Under the pieces are notes generated by a model that saw only the letters and a program-made list of their open reading frames with translations, did no database searches and was not told where the DNA came from. The position numbers and the translations under genes are program-made. This document shows, piece by piece, positions 11,477-20,064 of a stretch of DNA of 64,000 nucleotides (its first letter is position 1; each line of letters opens with the position of its first letter). This DNA is from Methanobacterium_B sp963825335. Lineage in GTDB: Archaea > Methanobacteriota > Methanobacteria > Methanobacteriales > Methanobacteriaceae. The stretch covers positions 223,019 through 287,018 of the forward strand of contig CAWGSP010000002.1 in the NCBI GenBank assembly GCA_963825335.1, in the 5' to 3' direction.

Positions 11477-11507
11477 AAAATCGAACAAACGATAGGAGGA
11501 TCTGAAT

Positions 11508-12065
11508 ATGTGGGATACATTGAAAAATTTTCACGACAACTTTCATGAACGAATCGAAGAACTGCAACAACTCGGAGGTTTAAGAATCTGGATAATCCAC
11601 GTTCTCGATGACGGCCCAAAAAATGGTGTCGAAATCATGGACTCCATCCAACAACACTACGAAGACATGAGCAAACGTCACCGTACCGGAAAGCACAAAA
11701 ACCATTTCCATCGAAAATTCGAATCTGTTGCCCGACGTCCTTCACCAGGTTCCGTTTATCCAATGTTAAAAAAAATGGTGGATGAAAATCTAATAACCAA
11801 AGAAGATGACGGCCGCTACAAATTAACCCAAAAAGGTGAAGAAATTGGACAAAAAGTCTTAGGACATCTAATAGCAAATCACAAAAATATGGACAGTAGC
11901 TCCTACGCTGTTGAACATGCTTTACAAGAAATTGAAGGCTACATATCCTACCTCGAAGATATTAAAACAGAGAAATTAATTCAACACGAAACGTTGGTCA
12001 AAAACCTGTGTGAGAGACTCAACACAATAAAAGACTCTTTTAACGAGGAAAAAGTAGATGAATAG
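11508..12065 (+). CDS. PadR-family transcriptional repressor
   Basis: The 185-residue protein has the PadR winged helix: the first helix GGLRIWIIHVLDDGPKNGVEIM, the recognition region RRPSPGSVYPMLKKMVDENLITKE, and wing DDGRYKLTQKGEEIG. A His/Lys-rich insertion (about residues 55-75) separates the first helix pair from the recognition helix. The C-terminal coiled-coil helix would dimerise. ATG 11508 follows AGGAGGA (11494-11500). Downstream on the same strand come an ABC exporter, a ferredoxin, a QueG-like protein and a methyltransferase, which it probably controls. PadR regulators often sit next to drug-type ABC pumps and respond to the exported compound. Confidence 0.92.
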   Translation: MWDTLKNFHDNFHERIEELQQLGGLRIWIIHVLDDGPKNGVEIMDSIQQHYEDMSKRHRTGKHKNHFHRKFESVARRPSPGSVYPMLKKMVDENLITKEDDGRYKLTQKGEEIGQKVLGHLIANHKNMDSSSYAVEHALQEIEGYISYLEDIKTEKLIQHETLVKNLCERLNTIKDSFNEEKVDE

Positions 12066-12198
12066 ACCCCAAATTATTTGATAGATTTAAAAATATCCCT
12101 AAGTATTTTCAACTTAATTATATCATAAATTTCAAATCTAATCAGCTTGAGCTATCTAAAAATGGTGACAAATAAACAATAAAAATTGGTGAATAAAA

Positions 12199-13218
12199 AT
12201 GGATGAAGTAAACGCAATCGAATTAAAAAACCTGACAAAAAAGTTTGGTGACTTCACCGCAGTCGATGACCTATCACTGCAAGTCAAAGAAGGTGAAATC
12301 TTCGGCTTTCTAGGTCCAAATGGTGCGGGTAAAAGTACCACCATTAGGATGCTGTGCACCCTTGCCCAACCAACATCTGGCTCTGCTCAGATAGCTGGTT
12401 ACGATCTTATGAAAGATCCAGCAAAGGTACGAGAAAACATAGGATTAGTAGCAGAGAAAATGATCATGTACGAAATGCTAACAGCCGCTGAAAACTTGAG
12501 ATTCTTCGGAAAACTCTATTCAATACCTAAAAAAGAGTTAGAAGAAAGGATTGACGAATTACTCGAACTGGTCGACATGCAGAAATGGAGAGATACACAG
12601 ATCAGTAAGTTTTCAACAGGAATGAAACAGCGTATCAATGTTATCAGGGCACTGTTACCAGAGCCTAAAATAATTTTCATGGACGAACCAACACTTGGAC
12701 TCGACCCACAAACAACATTTTCTATCAGGGAAATTATCCGCGATATTAATGCTAAAGGTGTAACAGTCATATTAACAACACACGCAATGATAGAGGCAGA
12801 AGCATTGAGCGATCGGATAGCCATCATTGACCATGGTAAAATAGCAGCTTTAGACACCCCTGAAAACCTGAAAAATATGTTGACAGATACAGACATATCA
12901 ATCTTCAACACCAAGATAACCAACCTCAATTCGGGTATGATCGAGAAGATCAGAGGACTCGATGTTGTAACTGCACTAGCACAACAAGATGACCATCATC
13001 TGAAAATAAGTGCAACCGGCACTAATTCGCTTAACCAAATAATCGATGCCATAAGAATGGAAAATGGAAACATAGCATCCATCACTAACAGCAATGACTC
13101 AACACTTGAGGATGTGTTTTTAACAGTCACAGGTAAAGAAATACGTGACGAACCGGCAGCAAAAGCTCCGACAACTTCAAATCATCATGGAAATACTCCT
13201 AAAGGAAGGGTAAGGTGA
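12199..13218 (+). CDS. ABC exporter ATP-binding protein (drug-resistance/DrrA type)
   Basis: The 339-residue ATPase has Walker A GPNGAGKSTT, signature FSTGMKQRINVIRALL, Walker B IIFMDEPTLGLD and H-loop ILTTHAM. After the ATPase core, an extra C-terminal region of about 100 residues resembles that of DrrA/NatA-type exporter ATPases. The start at ATG 12199 follows GGTGA (12187-12191). Its stop overlaps the Shine-Dalgarno sequence of the permease gene, so translation is probably coupled. It would power export of a hydrophobic compound or ion with the ABC-2 permease that follows. Confidence 0.93.
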   Translation: MDEVNAIELKNLTKKFGDFTAVDDLSLQVKEGEIFGFLGPNGAGKSTTIRMLCTLAQPTSGSAQIAGYDLMKDPAKVRENIGLVAEKMIMYEMLTAAENLRFFGKLYSIPKKELEERIDELLELVDMQKWRDTQISKFSTGMKQRINVIRALLPEPKIIFMDEPTLGLDPQTTFSIREIIRDINAKGVTVILTTHAMIEAEALSDRIAIIDHGKIAALDTPENLKNMLTDTDISIFNTKITNLNSGMIEKIRGLDVVTALAQQDDHHLKISATGTNSLNQIIDAIRMENGNIASITNSNDSTLEDVFLTVTGKEIRDEPAAKAPTTSNHHGNTPKGRVR

Positions 13219-13223
13219 GAAAT

Positions 13224-14420
13224 ATGGATACAATAAAAATGTTAAAGGACAGCTATCACATAATGCACAAAGACCTGCTAGGACTCATGCGTAACCGGAT
13301 GTCATTGGCTGCACTATTTATAATGCCAATAGCATTCCTCGTAATGTTCGGATTCATATTCCCAGGTGCCAGCACACCTACGAATATGCCGATCGGTGTC
13401 GTCGACCTCGATCACGGACAGGGAAGCAGTGCATTTATCGCAGAACTCAATGCTGCAAATAAATATACCAATAATACAATGAAGCTGCAAAACTTCACAA
13501 GTGTTGATGCAGCCAAGACACAGATCAACCAGGGCAAGCTGGACGGAATATTCATAATTCCTGCGGGTTTCACGTATAACATGACGCACGGGCAACAGGC
13601 GAATGTGATCACATATGAAGATAATAGTAATCCACAGCTGTCAACACAGATGCAAAGCTTATCATCAGGTATCATCAGCGGTATTAATAACCAACAGGCT
13701 GAGCTTAGCGTTGCAAAGATGGTCAACAGCACAAACCAAACAACAAATATCCAAACAGCAGCTGTAACACTATCTCCCTACATCCAAAATATCCAAAAAG
13801 CAATACCAGGCCAAACTAATTACTTCGACTTCCTAGCACCAGGACTCATGATCATGATAGTGATGATGACGGTCATGACAGGAATCCCCGAAGCAATTTC
13901 AAAGGAGAAAGAATTGGGCACATTTGATGGGATGTTATCTGCACCGATAAGTCAGATATCCATTATTCTTGGAAAAACCGCAGCACTATGTGTGCGAGGG
14001 TTTGGTCAGGCCATATTGATACTCGTGTTGGCAATCGTATTCTTTGGAGTAACAATACAGGGAAGCATAATACTGGCATTCTTCATGCTCTTACTGGGTA
14101 TATTCAGCTTTGTGGGAATCGGAATCGTGGCAGTTTCAATGTCAGAAGACCAAGCATCCGGTACAATGATAGTAAACTTATTAATGTTCCCGATGATGTT
14201 TTTAGCAGGAATATTCTATCCACTCCAACAGATGCCGTGGTTTATGCAGGACATATCTAAGTTCATCCCATTAACATATGCAGCCGATGCAATGCGTAAA
14301 ATAATGCTCTTAAATGCAAATTTAAGTGATGTAATGACCCAAATCCTAATATTAATAGGTTTCGGTGTGGTTACCATGGCAATAGCAATACCATTGTTCA
14401 GAAGATCCATGACCAGATAA
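13224..14420 (+). CDS. ABC-2 type exporter permease
   Basis: ATG 13224 (MDTIKMLKD) is chosen because AAGGTGAG lies just ahead; the alternative GTG at 13215 would overlap that signal. The protein has one N-terminal membrane segment, then an extracytoplasmic domain of about 170 residues beginning PGASTPTNMPIGVVDLD. Five more membrane helices follow in the C-terminal half. The ABC-2 signature region appears as SKEKELGTFDGMLSAPIS, and near the end comes FYPLQQMPWFMQDISKFIPLTYAADAMR. This is the DrrB/YhgE-like layout of an ABC-2 drug or lipid exporter. It pairs with the ATPase immediately upstream. Confidence 0.92.
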   Translation: MDTIKMLKDSYHIMHKDLLGLMRNRMSLAALFIMPIAFLVMFGFIFPGASTPTNMPIGVVDLDHGQGSSAFIAELNAANKYTNNTMKLQNFTSVDAAKTQINQGKLDGIFIIPAGFTYNMTHGQQANVITYEDNSNPQLSTQMQSLSSGIISGINNQQAELSVAKMVNSTNQTTNIQTAAVTLSPYIQNIQKAIPGQTNYFDFLAPGLMIMIVMMTVMTGIPEAISKEKELGTFDGMLSAPISQISIILGKTAALCVRGFGQAILILVLAIVFFGVTIQGSIILAFFMLLLGIFSFVGIGIVAVSMSEDQASGTMIVNLLMFPMMFLAGIFYPLQQMPWFMQDISKFIPLTYAADAMRKIMLLNANLSDVMTQILILIGFGVVTMAIAIPLFRRSMTR

Positions 14421-14462
14421 AACTGATCAAAATATAAAAATACAAAGGGAGGTGGTAAAAAA

Positions 14463-14690
14463 ATGAACCATATTTCAATTGAGATAGACGTAGAAAAATG
14501 CAAATCATGCCATAAATGTTCCGAAGAATGTATAAACGAGGTTCTTATAGACACAAATCTCGGATATAATGAATCAATCAACAAAGCATCGGTCTTAGAT
14601 GTTTCAAGTTGTTCATTATGTATGAAGTGTGTGGAGAACTGTACTGAAAATGCAATTGATTTGCAATACCCAATAAATCAGGTAATTTAA
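14463..14690 (+). CDS. Two-cluster [4Fe-4S] ferredoxin
   Basis: The 75-residue protein has two Cys motifs, CKSCHKCSEEC near the start and CSLCMKCVENC near the end. Each fits C-x2-C-x2-C-x3-C for a [4Fe-4S] cluster. ATG 14463 has an excellent Shine-Dalgarno sequence (GGGAGGTGGT). It begins 42 bp after the exporter permease and 71 bp before the QueG-like gene, on the same strand. The neighbouring QueG-like protein lacks its own ferredoxin domain, so this small ferredoxin may supply its electrons. That partnership is inference. Confidence 0.85.
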   Translation: MNHISIEIDVEKCKSCHKCSEECINEVLIDTNLGYNESINKASVLDVSSCSLCMKCVENCTENAIDLQYPINQVI

Positions 14691-14761
14691 ATCGCAACTA
14701 AAATCTTGAATTATTTACTCGAATAATTGAATCATGATAAAAATTTAAAAGGGACTAAACT

Positions 14762-15214
14762 ATGATGTTTGAGGAAACGATAAGAAAAATCATTGAAGAT
14801 GAATGGGAGGACTATTACTTAGGCCTGGCAGACTTATCAGATATAAAAGATGTAAACGAATATGAATCGTTGATTGGTCTTTATCCCAGAGCAATTTCAA
14901 TAGGCCTTACTTTACCTTGCACCATCACAGACAAATCTGTTGATAACACAGATCTTTACAATGAAACTAACCTAAAATTAAATAATATTACAACCTACCT
15001 AAGCAGTTTACTCGAAAATAATGGATATAAAGCCTTATCTGTGCCCAAATACGGCACCATGAGCAATGGGATCTTCAGTTCACTGCATAATCTGGCAGCA
15101 AAGATTGCAAATCTCGGTGCTGTTGAAAAAGATATCAGCTTAAAGGATGAAATTGGCTTAGAAGTTAACTGGGGCACAGTACTAACCAATGCCCCATCAT
15201 CTGATATTCTATAA
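14762..15214 (+). CDS. QueG-like domain protein lacking the ferredoxin domain
   Basis: The 150-residue protein begins YPRAISIGLTLP, as in the N-terminal part of QueG. It then has SSLHNLAAKIANLGAVEKDISLKDEIGLEVNWGTVLTNAP, which aligns by eye with the H-K-LAA-x-LGxxGK...GTVLTDAP segment of epoxyqueuosine reductases and of the protein at 4673. The coding sequence stops there, so the usual C-terminal 2[4Fe-4S] domain is absent. A two-cluster ferredoxin is encoded just upstream and a methyltransferase just downstream. It may be a cobalamin- or substrate-binding remnant working with the separate ferredoxin. It could instead be degenerate. Confidence 0.6.
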   Translation: MMFEETIRKIIEDEWEDYYLGLADLSDIKDVNEYESLIGLYPRAISIGLTLPCTITDKSVDNTDLYNETNLKLNNITTYLSSLLENNGYKALSVPKYGTMSNGIFSSLHNLAAKIANLGAVEKDISLKDEIGLEVNWGTVLTNAPSSDIL

Positions 15215-15233
15215 TTGTCTAGGAGGAAATTGA

Positions 15234-15797
15234 ATGTTTACACAATTAAGGTTGGATAGTTTAAACAAAAAAGCAGAGTCACCTAAAAATAAACCCGAAG
15301 AAGTTGTATTAAATCTTAATATAGAGAAAGGAAATATAATTGCCGATATTGGTACTGGTGGAGGGTTTTTTACCTTTGAATTTTCAAAAGAAGTCGGTGA
15401 TCACGGCAAGATTTATGCTGTTGATACAGACAAAAATGCATTGTCTTTCATAACAGATAAAGCAAAAAAGAGTGGCATTATGAATGTAAAACCTATATTG
15501 GCGGATGAAGGGTTGTTGTTGATGCCTGAAAAAGTTGATATCTTTTTTTTAAGAAATGTTTTTCATCACTTGCCCGATCGTGTGGGTTACTTTAAAAATC
15601 TGATTCAATTTCTCAAAGATGATGGAAAAATATTTATTATTGATTATGAAAAGAAAGGTTTCGGTCTCATGGGTATCTTTGGTCATTATACTAGTGTCGA
15701 AGATGAAATAAATATAATGGAAAAGGCTGGATTTTATGTGTCTGATCGATTTGATTGCCTACCAGAACAGTCTTTTATTGGTTACAAAATCAAATAA
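15234..15797 (+). CDS. Class I SAM-dependent methyltransferase
   Basis: The 187-residue protein has motif I IADIGTGGGFFTFEFS (about residues 38-53), then the acidic residue IYAVDTDKNAL. The region FFLRNVFHHLPDRVGYFKNL and DDGKIFIIDYEKKG are typical of UbiE/arsenite-type methyltransferases. It lacks any extra substrate-binding domain and is short for the family. ATG 15234 follows AGGAGG, 19 bp after the QueG-like gene, so the two are probably translated from one message. The substrate might be small or a metalloid, but the three-cysteine pattern of ArsM is not visible. Confidence 0.85.
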   Translation: MFTQLRLDSLNKKAESPKNKPEEVVLNLNIEKGNIIADIGTGGGFFTFEFSKEVGDHGKIYAVDTDKNALSFITDKAKKSGIMNVKPILADEGLLLMPEKVDIFFLRNVFHHLPDRVGYFKNLIQFLKDDGKIFIIDYEKKGFGLMGIFGHYTSVEDEINIMEKAGFYVSDRFDCLPEQSFIGYKIK

Positions 15798-15815
15798 AAA
15801 AAAAAAAAAAAAAAA
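15796..15815 (-). terminator. A20/T20 homopolymer between convergent genes
   Basis: Twenty consecutive A residues begin within the stop codon of the methyltransferase gene. Read on the minus strand this is T20, 134 bp beyond the end of the sulfur-relay operon, and could terminate it. Homopolymers this long are also error-prone in sequencing. Confidence 0.4.
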
Positions 15816-15948
15816 TTAAATATTTTTTATTAGATTCTATTCTAATATTTGTCATTTAAGACTGATAATAGTGGATAAAAAATTAGATAAAAAAAAAATA
15901 TAAAAATATTTTCAACAACAAATTCTTATAAAAATAAATTCTATTAAA

Positions 15949-17124
15949 CTATTTTTCTGATTTTATATTTCCCAATGGACTTATTTTCCTTAAATTAGTT
16001 ACTATTTCTACCAGTGCATCGGCTATGGCATCTACATCTTCCATTGTGTTGAAACGACCAAATGTCATTCTAACCGATCCATGTGCCCTTTCAGGATCTC
16101 CGCCAATTCCCAGTATTACATGGCTTGCCTGCAGTGATCTGCTGAAGCACGCAGAACCAGTACTCACTGCAAAACCCCTCATATCTAAATGCAATGTGAT
16201 GGATTCACCCTCAACATATTCAAAGGATATATTAGCATTTTGAGGTGTTCTTAGAATTGGATGACCATTCAATATCGTTTGAGGTATTTCAGACAAAACC
16301 CGTTCTATAACATGATCACGCATATCTTCGAGCATTCTATTTTCCTCTGTTGTAACGAGTTCAACAGCTCTTGCAAATCCCACTGAACCCGGAATATTTT
16401 CGAGTCCTCCTCGTTTATTGAATTCCTGAAATCCGCCATCAAGCCATTTCATTATGGGAGTACCACTCCTTATGTAAAGTGCTCCAATTCCAGATGGGCC
16501 GTGGATTGTGTGGGCTGAAATTGTTATCAAATCTACTGGAATTTCATTAACATCCAATGGTAATTTGGTGAATGTGTGGGTAGCATCGGTGTGGAAAATG
16601 ATACCATTTTCCTTACATATCTCACCTATGGCTTTGATGTTCTGTACACTTCCAATCTCCTGGTTAGCGTGTTGTACAGATACCAGAATTGTATCTTCTC
16701 TAATAGTTTCTTTTAAAATATTGGGATCAACCAATCCATATTCATCAACTTCAAGATATGTGACGTCAAATCCATATTTTTCTAGGGCTTTAGCACTGTT
16801 TAAAACCGGAAAATCTTCTATAACAGATACTATGATATGTGAGCCTTTTTTGGTCTTTGCCATCGCAACACCCTTAACAGCCGTGTTAGATGATTCTGAG
16901 CTTCCTGATGTGAAAATAATTTCTTTAACTTCAGCCCCCAATGCACCAGCAATTACTTCCCTACTCTTTTCAAGCGCTTCTCTGGCCTCAATACCCATCG
17001 AATAACCTGTTTCAGATGTAGGTATGGCATATTTATCAAAAAAGTAAGGATTCATTGAATCTAAAACCTTTTGATCCATTCTGGTGATCGAAGCGTTATC
17101 AAGGTATACATATTTATTCGACAT
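15949..17124 (-). CDS. NifS/IscS-like aminotransferase-fold protein lacking the PLP lysine
   Basis: The 391-residue protein is clearly a class V aminotransferase of the cysteine desulfurase family: YLDNASITRMD, TSGSSESSNTAVKG, HANQEIGSVQ, FHTDATHTFTKLPLDV, and the catalytic-Cys loop STGSACFSRSL (Cys326). Residue 206, normally the Schiff-base lysine in SAHK, is Thr (SAHTIHGPSG; ACA codon). The His that stacks on PLP (E. coli His104) is Asp104, and Gln183 is His. It should therefore not bind PLP covalently or act as a normal desulfurase. An Archaeoglobus IscS lacking this lysine is known, so a scaffold or sulfur-relay role is possible. ATG 17124 follows AGGAGGAA. Upstream are DsrE2- and TusA-like genes. 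Confidence 0.88.
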   Translation of the reverse strand: MSNKYVYLDNASITRMDQKVLDSMNPYFFDKYAIPTSETGYSMGIEAREALEKSREVIAGALGAEVKEIIFTSGSSESSNTAVKGVAMAKTKKGSHIIVSVIEDFPVLNSAKALEKYGFDVTYLEVDEYGLVDPNILKETIREDTILVSVQHANQEIGSVQNIKAIGEICKENGIIFHTDATHTFTKLPLDVNEIPVDLITISAHTIHGPSGIGALYIRSGTPIMKWLDGGFQEFNKRGGLENIPGSVGFARAVELVTTEENRMLEDMRDHVIERVLSEIPQTILNGHPILRTPQNANISFEYVEGESITLHLDMRGFAVSTGSACFSRSLQASHVILGIGGDPERAHGSVRMTFGRFNTMEDVDAIADALVEIVTNLRKISPLGNIKSEK

Positions 17125-17175
17125 CATAAGTTCCTCCTGTACCATAGAACATTTAAAGATAACGAAAATATTTAG

Positions 17176-17613
17176 TTATATGAACAAAGTGATCTTAGAT
17201 TCCCTTGCTTCCTGGATATATGTACCTACAGCACCATAATCATCTATTAAATCCTGGTTAAGGTCGTCTTTACTGACACCCATGATCTCCATGGTCATTT
17301 CACAGGCTATCACCTTTCCGCCCAATTCCTTAAAATCTTTGAATAAATGTTCAAGGGATGCAACATTTGCTTTTTTCATTCTGCGGTTGATCATCCACTT
17401 TCCAAGTCCCAAGAAATGCATTTTGGATAGTGGACCCTTATCAAGACCACCTTTTTGCAGACGTTCTAGTCCCCAAAAGGTAAAAAACAACGATGCATCC
17501 ATACCCATAGATAAAGCACCGTTTGAAACAATGAGGGCACTGTATATTTTGTCCATGTCTCCACTGTGAACTATTATGGTAGATTTATCTGGTTTCTTAG
17601 TTTCGTTGACCAT
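17176..17613 (-). CDS. DsrE2/DsrE-F-like sulfur-relay protein
   Basis: The 145-residue protein begins IIVHSGDMDKIYSALIVSNGALSMGMDASLFFTFWGLERL, the conserved N-terminus of DsrE/DsrF/DsrH-like proteins (DsrE2 group). A single conserved Cys, Cys104, is in GGKVIACEMTMEIMG, the expected persulfide carrier position. The start at 17613 follows GGTGGTGAAAT. It sits 11 bp downstream of a TusA-like gene and about 50 bp upstream of the NifS-like gene on the same strand. TusA and DsrE2 proteins exchange persulfide sulfur in known systems. It is likely a soluble sulfur carrier. Confidence 0.88.
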   Translation of the reverse strand: MVNETKKPDKSTIIVHSGDMDKIYSALIVSNGALSMGMDASLFFTFWGLERLQKGGLDKGPLSKMHFLGLGKWMINRRMKKANVASLEHLFKDFKELGGKVIACEMTMEIMGVSKDDLNQDLIDDYGAVGTYIQEARESKITLFI

Positions 17614-17624
17614 TATTTCACCAC

Positions 17625-17846
17625 CTATTTACGAATTTTAATATGCCATACCCCATCCTTTTCGGTTACATCAACTAACTCCGAACCCAATGATTCAATC
17701 GCCATTGGAATTTCCTTTTTTGAAGCAGGATGTGTGCCAATTATCTCTACAATTTCACCTGGTGAAGCTTTTCTCAATGCTTTCCTCATTTCAACTAGGG
17801 GCACAGGGCATGTTTCACCGGTAACATCAACTTTCGCATCTGTCAA
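17625..17846 (-). CDS. tusA: TusA/SirA-family sulfur carrier protein
   Basis: The 73-residue protein has the family hallmark GETCPVPLVEMRKAL, where Cys13 of the CPxP motif carries the persulfide. It is followed by a short beta-alpha-beta fold ending DGVWHIKIRK. The start codon is TTG at 17846, supported by a near-perfect GAGGTGAT (minus strand, 17859-17852). A TATA-like stretch on the minus strand around 17908-17898 fits a promoter. As first gene of the TusA-DsrE2-NifS-like operon it probably passes sulfur between the products. Confidence 0.9.
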   Translation of the reverse strand: MTDAKVDVTGETCPVPLVEMRKALRKASPGEIVEIIGTHPASKKEIPMAIESLGSELVDVTEKDGVWHIKIRK

Positions 17847-18216
17847 GATGTATCACCTCAAAATGGTTGTAATATTAGTTTTAATTAACAATAGTTATAT
17901 TATATTTTTTGAAGCACATAAATTTTTTCAAAAAAAATAACACCTCATATCAACATTTATATGATCAGATGATTAACACTAACATGAATTGGTATTAACA
18001 ACTTGCAAACAGAAATTTTATTATAATATCTGAAAATACAGATGAAATTGTTACGAATCAAACAAAACTTATCGAAGAGGTATTAATTTTTAAAACCTTT
18101 GATAAACAATAGGATCAATATATATTAGAAAAAAATGAATATATCATAGAATAAAATATTTGTAAAAATTTCAATTGCGATTTTGGATAAAAAAAGATAA
18201 TATGGAAGTGAAAGCT
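17847..18216. other. Divergent promoter region
   Basis: This spacer serves the tusA operon on the minus strand and the small membrane-protein gene on the plus strand. TATA-like elements are visible near 17898-17908 (minus) and at 18115-18125 (plus). Apart from AT-rich sequence I see no gene. Confidence 0.5.
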
Positions 18217-18618
18217 ATGGTTGAACGAAAACCATTGATCTTAGGTATAATATTTACTCTAGCAATATATTTGATATTCTTGCTCTCTAATGGAGGGGCA
18301 ATGATCTCTTTAATAGGATTTATATTGGCCGGGGTTCTAGTTGGATTTATTATTGATACAAAGATAGACGCCAAAGACAAAGTTGTATATTCACTGGTAC
18401 ACGGTGCAATTTTAGGTGTAGTGGCCGGAGTAATAACTGTAATAATATTAATAATAGAGTTATTTGCTTCAGGATTAGGTGCTTATTTAGGTTCTTCACT
18501 CGTAGTATCCGTGTTGATAATTCTCGTTTACGATATCATCGCCGCAATAGTTGGTGTCTTGATTGGAAACTTTAGTAACGACGAATATTTAAAACATTCA
18601 GAGCCAATTGAAGAATAA
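18217..18618 (+). CDS. Four-helix membrane protein, DUF5518-like
   Basis: The 133-residue protein starts at ATG 18217, five bases after GGAAGTGA (18204-18211); ATG 18202 is an alternative. It has four hydrophobic helices, separated by a charged loop IDTKIDAKDKV and a glycine-rich turn FASGLGAYLG, and an acidic tail NDEYLKHSEPIEE. Small proteins of this form are frequent in Methanobacteriales and usually carry a domain of unknown function. No catalytic residue stands out. It is monocistronic. Confidence 0.7.
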   Translation: MVERKPLILGIIFTLAIYLIFLLSNGGAMISLIGFILAGVLVGFIIDTKIDAKDKVVYSLVHGAILGVVAGVITVIILIIELFASGLGAYLGSSLVVSVLIILVYDIIAAIVGVLIGNFSNDEYLKHSEPIEE

Positions 18619-18902
18619 ATTCATTCAAATATTTTTTTAAATTAAATCCAATACTTTATTTTTTTTTATAATCAGTTGATTTGAAGTACTAAATTTTCAT
18701 TATATTTACTACATTATCCATTCGATCCTATATGCGGATGAATTCGTTTTGACATACTTAACCCGAGTTAAACAAGTTATGGCTGCCCTAAACCGACTGA
18801 GATGATTCTTAGGTAATAAATGATTTGTACAACAAAAAAAATATTTGTTATTAAACTGATAAGAAAACATGATAAGAAAATTTTTTGTTCGGTGAAAAAA
18901 TT

Positions 18903-19589
18903 ATGAAATATATCACACTCTCCTATGCTATCGAAAAAGATTCAATAGTCCATATAGGACTGAAGAATCCTGAATTAATCCCTAATAACCAAATTTCCAA
19001 GGGAAATGGATATAATACATACATCATAAAAGTCGAAAACCATTCGGGTACACACGTAGATGCTCCAAAACATTTCATCGAAGATGGCAAACCCATATCC
19101 GAATATATAGAACACGATCTAATCTTCAATAATCCATTAATAATAGACATTCCAAAAACAGATAATCAACTCATAGAAGTAGATGACATATCCAAAATAG
19201 ATTTAACCGGGATCGACTGTGTTATTTTTAAAACGGGATTTGAAAAATTTCATGATGGTGATCCAGAGAAATATTTAACGCAAAATCCTGGAATATCACC
19301 CGATACAATCTTATGGATCAGGAAAAACTTTAAGGATGTTCGTTGTTTGGGTATTGACTGCATTTCAATTTCCTGCTATCAAAAACCAGATTTAGGCAGT
19401 GAATCACATTTAAATGCGTTCAATACAGGTCATGACCTAGGTCAACCACTGCTACTAATTGAAGACTTGAAACTGAAGAATATCAAAAAAGAAGAGCCAA
19501 TACAAAATATCATTGTTGTACCATGGCAGATCAATGGAATTGATAGTGCTCCATGTACCGTACTCGGAATCGTGAAAATAACCAGATAA
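18903..19589 (+). CDS. Cyclase-family metal-dependent hydrolase (kynurenine formamidase-like)
   Basis: The 228-residue protein starts at ATG 18903, preceded by GGTGA (18891-18895). The family's metal-binding motif HSGTHVDAPKHF lies near residue 52. Other conserved parts are IDCVIFKTGFEKF, the Asp/Cys-rich segment CLGIDCISISCY, and the C-terminal PWQINGIDSAPCTVLGI. Family members hydrolyse amides or lactones, using Zn or Mn held by the His/Asp set. Tryptophan breakdown is not expected here, so the true substrate is unknown. The gene is monocistronic, with T-rich sequence after its stop. Confidence 0.85.
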   Translation: MKYITLSYAIEKDSIVHIGLKNPELIPNNQISKGNGYNTYIIKVENHSGTHVDAPKHFIEDGKPISEYIEHDLIFNNPLIIDIPKTDNQLIEVDDISKIDLTGIDCVIFKTGFEKFHDGDPEKYLTQNPGISPDTILWIRKNFKDVRCLGIDCISISCYQKPDLGSESHLNAFNTGHDLGQPLLLIEDLKLKNIKKEEPIQNIIVVPWQINGIDSAPCTVLGIVKITR

Positions 19590-20064
19590 ACCTCACTAGG
19601 AGTAGTGTACAAACTCAACAAAAATAATAAATCCCTGTTTAAATTAAAACAGTAATTAGATTGTATTATCTTAAAAAATATTCATAATCAATTTTTTGTA
19701 TATTTTTTTTTGGGAAAAATCGTTACAAACATGAATCTTCCTCAAATATTCACAACAATGAATTAGCCATGATTGATAAGATCATAATTGGGGAAGTAAT
19801 CATCAAGGCTCGATTCTGTTTTGGATTCAAAAACTATGATATAGAACATCTATCAACTGCATAAAAAGAAGATTACCCATAAAAAAAATAAATTTTAGGT
19901 TAATGTACCATTAGGTTTTACTAATCTGAAGTTTTTAGGAAACTATTTTTTTTATCTATTTTCATCTTATACAACAGTTAAATATATAAGCAAAAATTAT
20001 AACATTATACAATTTAAATTATTTTTATCGATGGGACAACCATAAACCACATGGGTTGATTAAC
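19590..20064. other. Intergenic region with terminator and kinase promoter
   Basis: T-rich tracts near 19691-19711 probably terminate the cyclase-family gene. A BRE/TATA-like element (GTTAAATATATAAG) near 19977-19990 fits a promoter for the kinase at 20065. A short open stretch around 19769-19865 has no ribosome site and I do not call it a gene. Confidence 0.45.

Noticed and set aside
18720..18830. Box C/D small RNA in the spacer before the cyclase-family gene
   Set aside because: CTGAGATGA is suggestive of D'/C' boxes, but an outer C and D pair at the right distance is missing.
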